In this document: one piece after another, positions 32,676-42,564 of the stretch | Position numbering within the stretch: the first letter of the stretch is position 1 | How the letters are laid out: every line of letters starts with the position of its first letter | Source: Bartonella krasnovii | GTDB taxonomy: Bacteria; Pseudomonadota; Alphaproteobacteria; Rhizobiales; Rhizobiaceae | Assembly (NCBI RefSeq): GCF_003606345.3 | Contig: NZ_CP031844.2 | Location: 1,178,001-1,242,000 of the forward strand | DNA length: 64,000 nucleotides | Direction of reading: 5' to 3' | Position numbers and translations under genes: made by a program | Notes under the pieces: model-generated | Databases searched by the model: none | What the model saw: the letters and a program-made list of their open reading frames with translations, nothing else | Told to the model about the DNA's origin: nothing

Positions 32676-35399
32676 TCAACCCAACCGCTCTAAAGCAATA
32701 GATACCTTCTTTCGCGCAGCACGCAATTCTACCACCCTATTTTGTTCGCTTTCAACAATTTCTGCTTTTGCATTTGCTATAAATTTGGGATTATTTAATT
32801 TAAGCGATATTTTTTCAATATCTTGTTCAATTTTACGGACCTCCTTCCTCAAACGAACACGTTCAGCCTCCAAATCAATCAACTGCCCTAATGGCAAACA
32901 AAAAACAGCCTCTCCCGAAATCATTTGTGCCGATACTTCCGGAACTTTATCAGAAAAATCAATGACTTCAATACGCGCTAACTTTTTAAGAAGTGCATCA
33001 TAACGCTGCACACGCTCTCGCGTCACGTCTCCTGCTTCAACAACGACAAGAGGTGCTCGTGTAGCCGCTGGGATATTCATTTCAAAACGTACAGACCGAA
33101 TCCCCGTGACCACATCAATAAGCCAATTAATATCAGCAGCAGCCTCCTCATCTATCAATGTTTTCTCTGGCCATTTTGTCAACGCGAGCATATCTTCACG
33201 CTTGATCTCTTGCGTTTCTGTAAGAGCCCACAACTCTTCTGTCATATGAGGCATAAAGGGATGAAGAAGTTTATAGACTTCATCTAAAACCCAAGCAGTA
33301 CAAGCTTGAGCCTCATTTTTAGCCTCTTCATTTTCACTCTGAAAGATAGGTTTGAGAAGCTCTAAATACCAATCACAGAATGTATTCCAAATGAAACGGT
33401 AAAGTGTAGCTGCAGACTCATTGAACTTATAATTTTCAATACCCATCGTCACTGCTGAAATTGTTTTAGAGAGTTCTGTTAAAATCCAACGATTAAGAGC
33501 CAGCTTTGCGCATTCTGGCTTAAAAGTAGGATCATGCTTTACACCATTCATCTGTGCAAATCGGGTAGCATTCCACAATTTTGTAGCAAAATTGCGATAA
33601 CCAGCAATGCGGGAAGTATCAAGTTTTACATCACGACCTTGCGCGGCCATAATAGCCAAAGTAAAACGAAGGGCATCAGCGCTATACTGATCAATAAGCT
33701 CTAAGGGATCAATAATATTTCCCTTTGACTTTGACATCTTTGCACCCTTTTGATCTCGGACAAGAGCGTGCACATAAACCGTTGGGAAAGGAACTTCACC
33801 CATAAAATGAAGTCCCATCATCATCATACGAGCAACCCAGAAAAAAATAATATCAAATCCTGTCACGGATAAAGATGTTGGATAAAAAGTTGATAATTCA
33901 GCCGTTTTATCGGGCCATCCTAATGTTGAAAAAGGCCAAAGAGCTGATGAAAACCAAGTGTCTAAAACATCCGGATCGCGGATTAATTCAACCACCTCAC
34001 CATAATGAGCAAAAGCCGAATCTAAAGCCTCTTTTTCACTTTTTTCAACAAAAACTGTTCCATCAGGACCATACCAAGCAGGAATCTGATGTCCCCACCA
34101 TAATTGGCGAGAAATGCACCAAGGCTGAATATTTTGCATCCAATTGAAGTAAGTCTTTTTCCAGTTATCGGGAACAAACTGCGTTTTTCCTTGTTGAACA
34201 GCTTCTATCGCGGGCTTTGCTAATTCAGCAGCATGAACATACCATTGGTCTGTCAAAAAAGGTTCAATAGGCACACCACTGCGATCTCCATGAGGAACCA
34301 TATGGGAATGATCATCAACAGAAGCTAAATATCCTCCTTCTTCCATCAAAGAAATAATCTTCTGGCGCGCAATAAAACGATCAGCTTTATCGAGATTCTC
34401 TACTAACATTTTTAATTCATCTGATAAAACCAAACCATCAAAAAACGCTTCATTATCACAAAGAAAAATCTCGGCATTTTGGGTAAAAATATTGATCAAG
34501 CGTAAATCATTACGCTGTCCCACTTCAAAGTCATTAAAGTCATGGGCTGGTGTGATTTTTACCGCACCACTTCCTGCCTCAGGATCAGCATGCGCATCAC
34601 CGACAATCAATAACCTACGCCCAACAAGGGGTAAAAGAGCATTTTTACCGATAAGATTTTTATAACGCTCATCTTCAGGGTTAACAGCAATTCCTGTATC
34701 ACCAAGCATTGTTTCTGGTCGTGTTGTCGCCACTGTTATAAAAGTTGTCGCATCATTTGGATCAAAAACTTTACCCTCAAGCGGATATCTAAAATGCCAC
34801 AAATGCCCTTGAACTTCTTTTTGTTCAACTTCAAGATCCGAAATAGCCGTTAACAATTTAGGGTCCCAATTGACGAGGCGCTTATCTCTATATATCAATC
34901 CTTGCTTATAAAGCGTGACAAAGACTTCACGAACAGCCTGCGACAACCCCTCATCCATTGTAAAGCGCTCACGTGACCAATCACATGAAACGCCAAGGCG
35001 GCGCAACTGGTTTGCAATAATGCCTCCCGCTTCATGACGCCATTCCCAAATACGCTCAATAAACTTTTCTCTTCCCATTTCTTGACGCGTTGGCTCTCGG
35101 CGTTCTGCAAGTTGACGCTCTACAACCATTTGTGTAGCAATCCCAGCATGATCCATACCAGGCTGCCACAATACATTTTTGCCACGCATCCGCTGAAATC
35201 TAACCATTATATCTTGAATTGTCGTATTGAGCGCATGACCCATATGAAGTGAGCCTGTAACATTAGGCGGTGGAAGCATAACGCAAAAAGGCTCTGCCCC
35301 ACTTTTAGAACCCGCTCCCGCTTTAAAAGCTCCACGAGTCTCCCATCTCTTTGCAACCCGTTGCTCTATGGAAGCAGCATCATAGTTTTTTTCTAACAT
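32676..35399 (-). CDS. valS: Valine--tRNA ligase
   Basis: Class I aminoacyl-tRNA synthetase charging tRNA-Val, 907 residues from the ATG at 35399 (MLEKNYDAASIEQRVAKRWE). The frame extends 11 codons upstream without conserved sequence. HIGH motif HMGH at about 52-55 (PPNVTGSLHMGHAL), the CP1 editing domain with ATTRPETMLGDTGIAVNPED, and KMSKS at about residue 550. The C-terminal coiled-coil arm (LEAERVRLRKEVRKIEQDI) is present. The upstream neighbour popZ is often found next to valS in related genomes. Confidence 0.98.
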   Translation of the reverse strand: MLEKNYDAASIEQRVAKRWETRGAFKAGAGSKSGAEPFCVMLPPPNVTGSLHMGHALNTTIQDIMVRFQRMRGKNVLWQPGMDHAGIATQMVVERQLAERREPTRQEMGREKFIERIWEWRHEAGGIIANQLRRLGVSCDWSRERFTMDEGLSQAVREVFVTLYKQGLIYRDKRLVNWDPKLLTAISDLEVEQKEVQGHLWHFRYPLEGKVFDPNDATTFITVATTRPETMLGDTGIAVNPEDERYKNLIGKNALLPLVGRRLLIVGDAHADPEAGSGAVKITPAHDFNDFEVGQRNDLRLINIFTQNAEIFLCDNEAFFDGLVLSDELKMLVENLDKADRFIARQKIISLMEEGGYLASVDDHSHMVPHGDRSGVPIEPFLTDQWYVHAAELAKPAIEAVQQGKTQFVPDNWKKTYFNWMQNIQPWCISRQLWWGHQIPAWYGPDGTVFVEKSEKEALDSAFAHYGEVVELIRDPDVLDTWFSSALWPFSTLGWPDKTAELSTFYPTSLSVTGFDIIFFWVARMMMMGLHFMGEVPFPTVYVHALVRDQKGAKMSKSKGNIIDPLELIDQYSADALRFTLAIMAAQGRDVKLDTSRIAGYRNFATKLWNATRFAQMNGVKHDPTFKPECAKLALNRWILTELSKTISAVTMGIENYKFNESAATLYRFIWNTFCDWYLELLKPIFQSENEEAKNEAQACTAWVLDEVYKLLHPFMPHMTEELWALTETQEIKREDMLALTKWPEKTLIDEEAAADINWLIDVVTGIRSVRFEMNIPAATRAPLVVVEAGDVTRERVQRYDALLKKLARIEVIDFSDKVPEVSAQMISGEAVFCLPLGQLIDLEAERVRLRKEVRKIEQDIEKISLKLNNPKFIANAKAEIVESEQNRVVELRAARKKVSIALERLG

Positions 35400-35560
35400 T
35401 CTATCCATCCATAACGCCGCTGAAAAACACAATATATGATTAATATGATTAAAATCCGATCATAATCGAGAAAACCTAGCCTTTCACTCGATAGCTCGCA
35501 AAACCTCAAAAAAAACTTTCTTATGAAATGAAAAGCATAAAAAATAATGTCAAAAAATCA

Positions 35561-36127
35561 TTAAGATGACTTTTTAATCGCCTTCACAATCTCTTCACGT
35601 AAAATATCTTCCAGCAAAACAGGCAATTTAGACTGCAACCATTCCGCTATAGCCGGCCGCAACACATCCTTTGCAATCTTTTCTGCAGAAGAAATACAAT
35701 ACGCAGACAACTCTACACGACCAGTCCTTCCAGCTTCTGATTGTGACTTCCTGATCTCATCTTCATATTCTTTTGCTTTATAAACAGAATTCCGTTCTTC
35801 AGAAGAAAGCTTCATCTTTTGCACATCCACACCAACTGTATTATTTTCTACCGCTGTATCCTCTTTCTCTTGTGCATTCCTTCCTCCCTGATTTTCAGTA
35901 GAAAGACCAATGCGATCAGCTAAAGCTTTCATAGCATCATCAACCGATAGAGTTGCATCATAAACACCCTCTGATGCAACTTCTGAATGATCTTCCGAAG
36001 CATTTACTGCGACATCTTCATTTAAAAAGTGATCAGACTGAACCGCATTTTCTTCGATTATTTCACGAATAGATGTCAAAATTTCATCCATACTTGGCTC
36101 ACGTAACACGCTTGAACTCTGTACCAT
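35561..36127 (-). CDS. popZ: PopZ-like polar organising protein (DUF2497)
   Basis: Cytoplasmic scaffold of the cell pole in alphaproteobacteria; in Caulobacter PopZ anchors the chromosome origin through ParB. 188 residues with the conserved N-terminal helix EPSMDEILTSIREII at about 10-24, a variable acidic middle and the C-terminal oligomerisation helices ISSAEKIAKDVLRPAIAEWL and LPVLLEDILREEIVKAI at about 145-187. The assignment rests on these two end motifs. It is divergent in the middle, which is normal for this family. Confidence 0.85.
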   Translation of the reverse strand: MVQSSSVLREPSMDEILTSIREIIEENAVQSDHFLNEDVAVNASEDHSEVASEGVYDATLSVDDAMKALADRIGLSTENQGGRNAQEKEDTAVENNTVGVDVQKMKLSSEERNSVYKAKEYEDEIRKSQSEAGRTGRVELSAYCISSAEKIAKDVLRPAIAEWLQSKLPVLLEDILREEIVKAIKKSS

Positions 36128-36375
36128 ACTTTACAACCTCTTCAAAGACGCAACAACAAATAGAATCATATTTTCAGTGTATGCAAAAGAATCATAAGAT
36201 CAACATGCCTCTCGTGATATTTTCAAATATGCTTGTCATAAAGAGGGCGCTACACACAACTTTCTGCACTTTAAAAGAACATATCACTGCTCTATTTTTC
36301 AACATACCCAAAGACGGATTAACTAATTTTTTAAAAGTTAAAATTATTTGAAATCAAAAGAGCTATTTTTATACA

Positions 36376-37731
36376 TTATCGAATATATTGAATTGTTTTT
36401 AAGCCTAGATAATTCGATGTCAATTTACCAATAGACGATTGAACACTATAGCTCGCTACAACAGCATTACGCTCTGCCATTGCGAGCGCAATTTGAGCAT
36501 TAATCAATTGAGTACGAGAATTTAAAACATCTAATGTTGTTGCCTGCCCAACGCGATTTTCTTGAACACGACCTTTAAGAGCAATTTCAGCAGCACGAAC
36601 ACTTTCACGGTAAGCAATAACAGATGCGCGCGCACCTTCCAACTGGAACCAAGCAGAAGTAAGGGCTTGTCTCGTATTACTATGGGCCAAATCAAGTTGA
36701 AGCTGCGCCTGTCCAAGCTGCTCCTTCGATTGGCGAATCTGCGCAGACGTACGCCCCCCTTCAAAGATCGGAACACTTAACGACAATCCTATCGATTTAG
36801 AAACGCCATCCTGACCAGCACCACTGTAAATCCGATTATAAGATGCTGTTGCAGAAAAATCAACTTTAGGAAGGAGCGCTCCTTCTTTCGCTTTTACATT
36901 GTAACCACTTGCATCAACTAAATATTGAGCATAAAGGATTGCTGGATGCATCACAACGCTCATTTGGTAAGCCGTATCAAGATTGGCGGGAAGATTTGTG
37001 GCAACGGGTGGACGTTTTAGCTTTTCAGGATCAGAGCCAATAACTTGTCGATACATTGCCTCTGCTGCTTTTACATCAGCACGAGCAAGACTCAGTTCTG
37101 AAACCGCCACGGAACGTGCAGCTTGAGCTTGAGCAAGATCAACACGCCCTCCCTCACCCACATCAAATTTTGCTTTATTGGAACGAACTTGCTCTTCAAG
37201 AGCTGCTAAATTTTCTCTCCGAAGATCGGCAATACGACGCGCCTGATAGACATTCGCATAAGCTGTCACAGTCTCCAGAAAGGTATTTTGTTCAGCATTA
37301 CGAAGATACTCACGTTGTGCCTGCAGCTTAACTTGAGCTGAAGAAAACATATTTTGCGTGATAAAACCGTCAAATAATCTTTGGTTTAATCTTACGCCTA
37401 TAGATCCAGAAGTGACATAAGAACCTGTAAAAGACTTACTCCGCCCATAGCTCCCAATCCCTTCAATTTGTGGTAATAACCCTGATCGCGCGATGACAAC
37501 ATCATCACTGGCTATACGAACAGCCGCCCGTTCACTATTCAACTTAGCATTGTGTTTATAAGCTTTAGAAAAGGCATCCATCAATGTTTCAGCACAAACA
37601 GTCTCTGAGAGTAAAAGACTCAATACCAACAAAAAACACACCTGAAACTTCTTGCTTAATTTAAACACAATACACACAATAACAAACCCCAAATAGATGA
37701 CAAAACTATCTCTTATACATAAAATGAACAA
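36376..37731 (-). CDS. TolC-family outer-membrane efflux channel
   Basis: Outer-membrane exit duct for type I secretion or RND efflux. 451 residues, with an N-terminal signal sequence ending near VCA and then ETLMDAFSKAYKHNAKLNSE, typical of TolC. Two repeats of long coiled-coil helices follow (LAQAQAARSVAVSELSLARA; the second includes QENRVGQATTLDVLNSRTQL). The start is uncertain: the longest frame uses the ATG at 37731, but a GTG at 37668 would give a more usual signal peptide. It follows the pcm-like gene by three bases, an arrangement known from rhizobia and Brucella. Confidence 0.92.
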   Translation of the reverse strand: MFILCIRDSFVIYLGFVIVCIVFKLSKKFQVCFLLVLSLLLSETVCAETLMDAFSKAYKHNAKLNSERAAVRIASDDVVIARSGLLPQIEGIGSYGRSKSFTGSYVTSGSIGVRLNQRLFDGFITQNMFSSAQVKLQAQREYLRNAEQNTFLETVTAYANVYQARRIADLRRENLAALEEQVRSNKAKFDVGEGGRVDLAQAQAARSVAVSELSLARADVKAAEAMYRQVIGSDPEKLKRPPVATNLPANLDTAYQMSVVMHPAILYAQYLVDASGYNVKAKEGALLPKVDFSATASYNRIYSGAGQDGVSKSIGLSLSVPIFEGGRTSAQIRQSKEQLGQAQLQLDLAHSNTRQALTSAWFQLEGARASVIAYRESVRAAEIALKGRVQENRVGQATTLDVLNSRTQLINAQIALAMAERNAVVASYSVQSSIGKLTSNYLGLKTIQYIR

Positions 37732-37734
37732 GCA

Positions 37735-38409
37735 CTAAAATACAAAATCAGGTGTTTTAAAAAAACAAGGAAGAGGCTTTACGGCAAGATTAAAAGCTCG
37801 ACGAGGAGAAATGATTCCATCTTCTTTTATGTAGATTCTTGCTACAGCAGCATTTCCAACCCCTTCAACCACAACAAGACGTCCACTGTCTTTCATTTGA
37901 TCAAAAATACCTTGTGGAATAAAATCGACAGATCCCTCTATAAAAATCACATCATAAGGTCCCTCAACAGCGTATCCCTGCTCTAATGGACCAAGAATGA
38001 CAACCACATTATCACATTGATTACGTTCCAAAGCTTCAAGAGCATGTTCAAAAAGAGACTGATTACTTTCCAACGCAATCACAGACCCTGCAAGTTTTGA
38101 AAGCAAGGCTGCACAATAACCACTATTTGCACCAATATCTAAAACAACATCTGATGATTTTACAGCAGCAAGCTGTAACAATTTTGCGAGAGATGCAGGC
38201 TTCATCAAATAGCGTGCAGGAACTTCATCGCGCACTGAGCATAAAGCAATATCGGTATCAAGATAGCTTAATGCTTTCATATCTTCCGAAACAAAATCTT
38301 CACGGGATATCGTTAAAAACGCTTCAAGAACTGATAAATCCGTCACATCAACTGTACGAATTTGATTGTCAACCATTTTGCGACGAAGCTCAGCAAAATC
38401 TGCAACCAT
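37735..38409 (-). CDS. pcm: Protein-L-isoaspartate O-methyltransferase family protein
   Basis: SAM-dependent methyltransferase of the Pcm family, which repairs isoaspartyl residues in damaged proteins. 224 residues. N-terminal RRKMVDNQIRTVDVTD, the SAM motif VLDIGANSGYCAALLSKLAG at about 89-108 and IALESNQSLFEHA. The alphaproteobacterial copies next to tolC are a divergent branch, so the exact substrate is not certain. It probably forms an operon with the downstream tolC homologue. Confidence 0.88.
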   Translation of the reverse strand: MVADFAELRRKMVDNQIRTVDVTDLSVLEAFLTISREDFVSEDMKALSYLDTDIALCSVRDEVPARYLMKPASLAKLLQLAAVKSSDVVLDIGANSGYCAALLSKLAGSVIALESNQSLFEHALEALERNQCDNVVVILGPLEQGYAVEGPYDVIFIEGSVDFIPQGIFDQMKDSGRLVVVEGVGNAAVARIYIKEDGIISPRRAFNLAVKPLPCFFKTPDFVF

Positions 38410-38626
38410 AACGACTATTTTCTCCTAACCTACAAAAAATAAACAAAACAGCAACAATGAAGGATTAAGATCTCTTACACTATAGGTGTTACAAAAAAAG
38501 ATACGACAGTCAACAACTCGATTCTAACAGGACAATTTCTTATACAAAAGTGTCTTTATAACTGTCGAGGGAAATAATCTCTTTGATCTTATACCTCCCC
38601 TAAAAGCCGTTTCGTTTAAAATCGGC

Positions 38627-38700
38627 TGGAGGCCTCGCCCGGAATCGAACCGGGATACAAGGATTTGCAGTCCTCTGCGTAACCATTCCGCCACAAGGCC
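38627..38700 (-). tRNA. tRNA-Cys (GCA)
   Basis: Full cloverleaf on the minus strand with acceptor GGCCTTG/CGAGGCC (one G-U pair), anticodon GCA in CTGCAAA, TTCGATT in the T-loop, discriminator U73 as expected for Cys, and an encoded CCA end. Confidence 0.97.
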
Positions 38701-38832
38701 TCATCAACAAATACAGAGGTCTCAATAAGGGAAGGTAAAGCATCCGTCAAGGTGTAGAAACCTTCTCTCGCCTTTTTTCCTCTTAACTTACACAATTTAT
38801 CATATTTTTTTTTAAAAAAGTAATTTTATCCT

Positions 38833-38860
38833 TTGCAAATCAGTATTGCTTTGCTATAGC
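38833..38860 (+). promoter_or_regulatory. Candidate promoter for tRNA-Asn
   Basis: TTGCAA (38833-38838) and TATAGC (38855-38860) are 16 bases apart and end 27 bases before the mature tRNA. Found by eye. Confidence 0.45.
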
Positions 38861-38887
38861 CTCTTCAGCTAAATGGTTGAGCATCGT

Positions 38888-38962
38888 TCCCCGGTAGCTC
38901 AGCGGTAGAGCAACCGGCTGTTAACCGGTTGGTCGCTGGTTCGAATCCGGCCCGGGGAGCCA
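38888..38962 (+). tRNA. tRNA-Asn (GTT)
   Basis: Cloverleaf with acceptor TCCCCGG/CCGGGGA, D-arm GCTCAGCGGTAGAGC, anticodon GTT in CTGTTAA, T-arm GGTTCGAATCC, discriminator G and an encoded CCA. Confidence 0.98.
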
Positions 38963-40331
38963 TTTAATTCTTCTCTTCAGATAACTTACTGCTTTTGCTA
39001 ACACTTTTTAAAGTTAGGGGTGCCCGGATAAGGGTAAGGGAATAGGGTTTTTGCAATAAATGATTGATTCATTTAAAAAACTATTGCACAAGTTTCTTCT
39101 TATGGGTTAATTTCAAGATAATTGTTTTTTCAAACTACCCTACCACACCTTTATCAGAAAACACCATAATTGTTGGCACGTTATAAATTACGATTTATTT
39201 CATGAGAGGGAATTATTAAACGCCATCAATAACGAAAAAAGTTTCGTATAAGCTTTATTTCCAACCCCAAAATAATTTTTACTTCAATAAAGCAATAAAT
39301 CTCAAAAAATGCTCTTGAAGCAATCATTTTTAAAAAAACGGAAGAATAACAATCAAAATCATCTATATTATAGCCATACACCCCATACCATCTTCCCTAA
39401 AAGCAGGAACTCCCAGCCCAAAAGTTTGTGAAAAATCGAGCTTCTTATCTAGCGGGTTCCTCCTTCTCATCACTTCATAAACCTTACAAACAGCCTTGCT
39501 TTGAATACTCATCACATCGTCATAAAAACACTGAGTACGTAAAGTGTTATGGGCTTTATATAATGTCCCTAAAAAGAGTGTTTTACAGTACAAACAGTAT
39601 ATCAATCTAAGTTGGTAAGAATCGTATGAAAACCTTAAACAAATCATAAGCGCTTTCTTCATTGCCTCCATTAATATTGTGCATCTACACCATATTTAAA
39701 GAGATACCCCTTAAATCCCCCCAATCCATTTCACAATAGCTCTCGTAATAGTATAAAATAAAAAAACATTGATGAGCACCATCTTTGACCTACAATAAAA
39801 GCCATACCATTATACTATTTTCTCACGCTCAATTTTAGCAATATTCATTTTCCTTACAAAATGTTACAAGAGATATTTTATTGATTGCTTAAATGTTTAT
39901 CCACACGAAAATCTCATTTTTAATATGCAAACAAATAGTTTTAAGGAATCAATATAAACAGATTCGAAATGAGAAAATTTTACGATAGAGGTAGATTATT
40001 TAATATATAAAACAATAACTTGTTATGATATAATTAAGTTTTAAATTAAAAGTTATCGTGATAAGATAAAACAGATCTTTTATATAAATAAAATTCATCT
40101 TTACCCCCTATTAAAAAAATCGCAATAAAGCAAATAAGCTGTTGATTATACAATATTTTTAAAAATATCTTTAAACCAGTCCAAACGTCCAAAAGTTTTC
40201 ATTTTTTAGAAATGAAAACCTTTGAAGACCTCTCTTATTTTAGAAAAACTATTACATATCCCTTTTTAATTGAAAAGGAATCGACAAACGTAAAAAAACT
40301 CTCAAGATATAATCCCTTTTCCAGATTTTAT
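38963..40331. other. Gene-poor region between tRNA-Asn and the DEAD-box helicase
   Basis: About 1.37 kb of AT-rich sequence. The longest ORF (39363-39671, minus, 102 codons) has unusual composition with many Cys, Tyr and Met residues and no recognisable domain, so I do not call it a gene. A perfect hairpin lies at 40195-40219. No integrase or direct repeat of the tRNA end was seen. Confidence 0.5.
40195..40219. terminator. Perfect 10-bp hairpin downstream of the helicase gene
   Basis: Inverted repeat GTTTTCATTT/AAATGAAAAC with a five-base loop, about 110 bases after the helicase stop. It is AT-rich and has only a short CTTTT on the minus-strand side, so it may be a weak terminator or mRNA-stabilising end. 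Confidence 0.35.
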
Positions 40332-41738
40332 TTAAGCCGCTTTCTTGACTGACTTGCGAAAACGAAAAGCCCTTGCAAGCTTTGCAGCCGCTTTTGCTTT
40401 TTTATGCCTCTCATTTGGAGATGAAAAATTCTTACACTGTAATTGTGCAGAATCATCTTTTCGACCTAAATACTGCTTCTGACGTTTAGATTTTTTTAAA
40501 CGGCGTTCTTTATTGTTTTCTTTCTCTTCACTTTTGGGAACAATCGGCTTTTCTGGAAATTCTGCAAATTGTTCTGGAACAGATTCAGGAACTAATTTCA
40601 TGCGAATCAAGCGCTCTACAGCGCGCAACCGAGTCCTTTCTATCTTTTCATCAAAAAGTGTAAGTGCCTCACCAGATGCACCGTTGCGCCCAGTACGACC
40701 GATACGATGTACATAATTCTCAGCTTCATCTGGTAAATCATAATTAATCACGTGACTTATTCCTGGTACATCAATACCGCGTGCAGCAATATCTGTTGCA
40801 ACAAGAATCCGTACCTCTCCTTCACGAAATGCTTTTAAAGCGGATTGGCGAGCACCTTGTGATTTATTCCCATGAATTGTTGCAACTAAATAGCCTATCT
40901 TTGCTAAATGACGTGTGACAGTATCAGCCCCATGTTTCGTTCGAGTAAAAACAATAACCGAATTAAAAGCCGGATTTGTCAAAATTTTACTTAAAACATT
41001 CTTTTTTTCACACGTAGGAACACAATATAACTTCTGGGTAATCTCTACAGCTGTGGTACCTTGAGGAACAACTTCAATCTTCACCGGATCATTGAGTAAA
41101 GACTTTGCAAATGTAATAATTTCTTTTGGCATTGTTGCAGAAAAAAGTGCTGTCTGACGTTCTTGATGCAAAAGCTTTGCAATTTGCTTAACATCATGAA
41201 TAAATCCCATATCCAGCATACGATCTGCTTCATCCAAAACCAAAAAACGAGAGTGAGAAAGATCAATACATTTTTCACGCACAAGATCTCTCAAACGCCC
41301 TGGAGTTGCAATCAAAACATCCACACCTGCTTCCATACGCTTAATTTGTTTTAAACGTGATACCCCCCCAAAAATAAGACACGTCGAAATATGTGTCCCT
41401 TTCGCCACAGTACGAATTGCTTCATCAATCTGAATAGCAAGTTCACGCGTTGGCACTAAAATCAAAGCACGTGCAGTTTTAGGAGAGCGTTTATCACCCA
41501 AAGTTAAAATTCGACTTAAGATAGGTAAGGCAAATGCCAAAGTTTTTCCAGAACCTGTCTGTGCAATCCCTAAAATATCGTGTCCTTTCAACATCATTGG
41601 AATAGCTTGTTCCTGTATAGGCTTAGGTTTACTCATCCCAGAAATGCGTAAATTTTTAATCAAAAGAATAGGTAAACCTAACTTTTTAAAAACATCTTCT
41701 TTTTTTATAGACAAAACAAAATCTTCCCTCAGCTGCAC
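40332..41738 (-). CDS. DEAD-box ATP-dependent RNA helicase (RhlE-like)
   Basis: RNA helicase of 468 residues. Q-motif near KPKPIQEQAIP, motif I AQTGSGKT, Ia PTRELA, motif II DEAD (VLDEADRMLDMGF), motif III SAT, and motifs V and VI (TDIAARGIDVP, HRIGRTGR). The basic C-terminal tail after about residue 400 (KEERRLKKSKRQ-type composition) is typical of the RhlE group and binds RNA. RhlE-like helicases act in ribosome assembly and RNA decay. The exact subfamily is inferred from layout only. Confidence 0.93.
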   Translation of the reverse strand: MQLREDFVLSIKKEDVFKKLGLPILLIKNLRISGMSKPKPIQEQAIPMMLKGHDILGIAQTGSGKTLAFALPILSRILTLGDKRSPKTARALILVPTRELAIQIDEAIRTVAKGTHISTCLIFGGVSRLKQIKRMEAGVDVLIATPGRLRDLVREKCIDLSHSRFLVLDEADRMLDMGFIHDVKQIAKLLHQERQTALFSATMPKEIITFAKSLLNDPVKIEVVPQGTTAVEITQKLYCVPTCEKKNVLSKILTNPAFNSVIVFTRTKHGADTVTRHLAKIGYLVATIHGNKSQGARQSALKAFREGEVRILVATDIAARGIDVPGISHVINYDLPDEAENYVHRIGRTGRNGASGEALTLFDEKIERTRLRAVERLIRMKLVPESVPEQFAEFPEKPIVPKSEEKENNKERRLKKSKRQKQYLGRKDDSAQLQCKNFSSPNERHKKAKAAAKLARAFRFRKSVKKAA

Positions 41739-41998
41739 AACTTTTACGAAGCAATCAGCTGAACTCTCTACTCAAGAATCCGCGCAAAAGAAATTCTTGA
41801 CATTTTAAACGAAGCAGCGCTTGAAAAGCGACCTGCGCAACTCATGAGCACCTTGAAATCAAGGTAAAAGCATATAACTTAACGTTAAAAAAGCTAACAA
41901 ACCAGCTTAGACACCTTTATTCTCATTATCCTTGGATTATGAAAAAAAGCAAGAACTTTACGAAATACATTTATCGCCCCCCCAAACATTGAAATCAT

Positions 41999-42529
41999 TT
42001 ATTTCTTAATGATTGTCTCCATTGGTAAATGTACCTTGATAAAATCAGGATAAATCTCGAGAAAAACTGGATTTTGTAAAGTTTTTTGACCGCCATAAAT
42101 TAAATACCATTGGGTTTTATCAAAAATCGCCAAAGTTTTATATCGAATAATGCGATCCTTCATCTCCAGAATCGTTGGAATTAAAGCATATAAAGTACCG
42201 TTATCTGTTTGAAGATACTCAATATTTTCTTTATCTAAACAATAAGAACCAGAAGGTAAGTTCTCAAATTGCCTATGCAACTGTTGAAGAAAATTATCAC
42301 GTAAAGCATCCTCTGTTGTATTCAATCGACGTGCCATCTCTTTATAAAGCCGCTCAGGCATATAATGAGATATAAGCGAAAAGTCCTCACTTTTTATAGC
42401 ATTATTGACATCAACAACTATTTTGAATAGTTCAGTTTTCTGTAGTGCTGTTGGCTGAGATGCTAAACTTTGTTGATTAACAATCAAAAAGAAAAATAGA
42501 CTCAGCACAAAATAAAAAATAGATTTCAT
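41999..42529 (-). CDS. Secreted hypothetical protein
   Basis: 176 residues with a clear signal peptide (about 1-24, ending LAS) and no membrane segment after it. The mature part is mixed alpha/beta, with HYMPERLYKEMARRLNT and IRYKTLAIFDKTQWYLIYGG, which suggests a small soluble periplasmic fold. I do not recognise the family. It lies 35 bases upstream of the ilvA end in the opposite reading order (ilvA is transcribed toward it), so both may share a transcript. Confidence 0.8.
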   Translation of the reverse strand: MKSIFYFVLSLFFFLIVNQQSLASQPTALQKTELFKIVVDVNNAIKSEDFSLISHYMPERLYKEMARRLNTTEDALRDNFLQQLHRQFENLPSGSYCLDKENIEYLQTDNGTLYALIPTILEMKDRIIRYKTLAIFDKTQWYLIYGGQKTLQNPVFLEIYPDFIKVHLPMETIIKK

Positions 42530-42564
42530 TTTTACACTTCTTGTTTTAGTAAAATTTTAATTTT

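Noticed and set aside
39363..39671. 102-codon minus-strand ORF
   Set aside because: Odd composition (many Cys, Tyr, Met), no domain and no convincing ribosome binding site; kept only as part of the gene-poor region.
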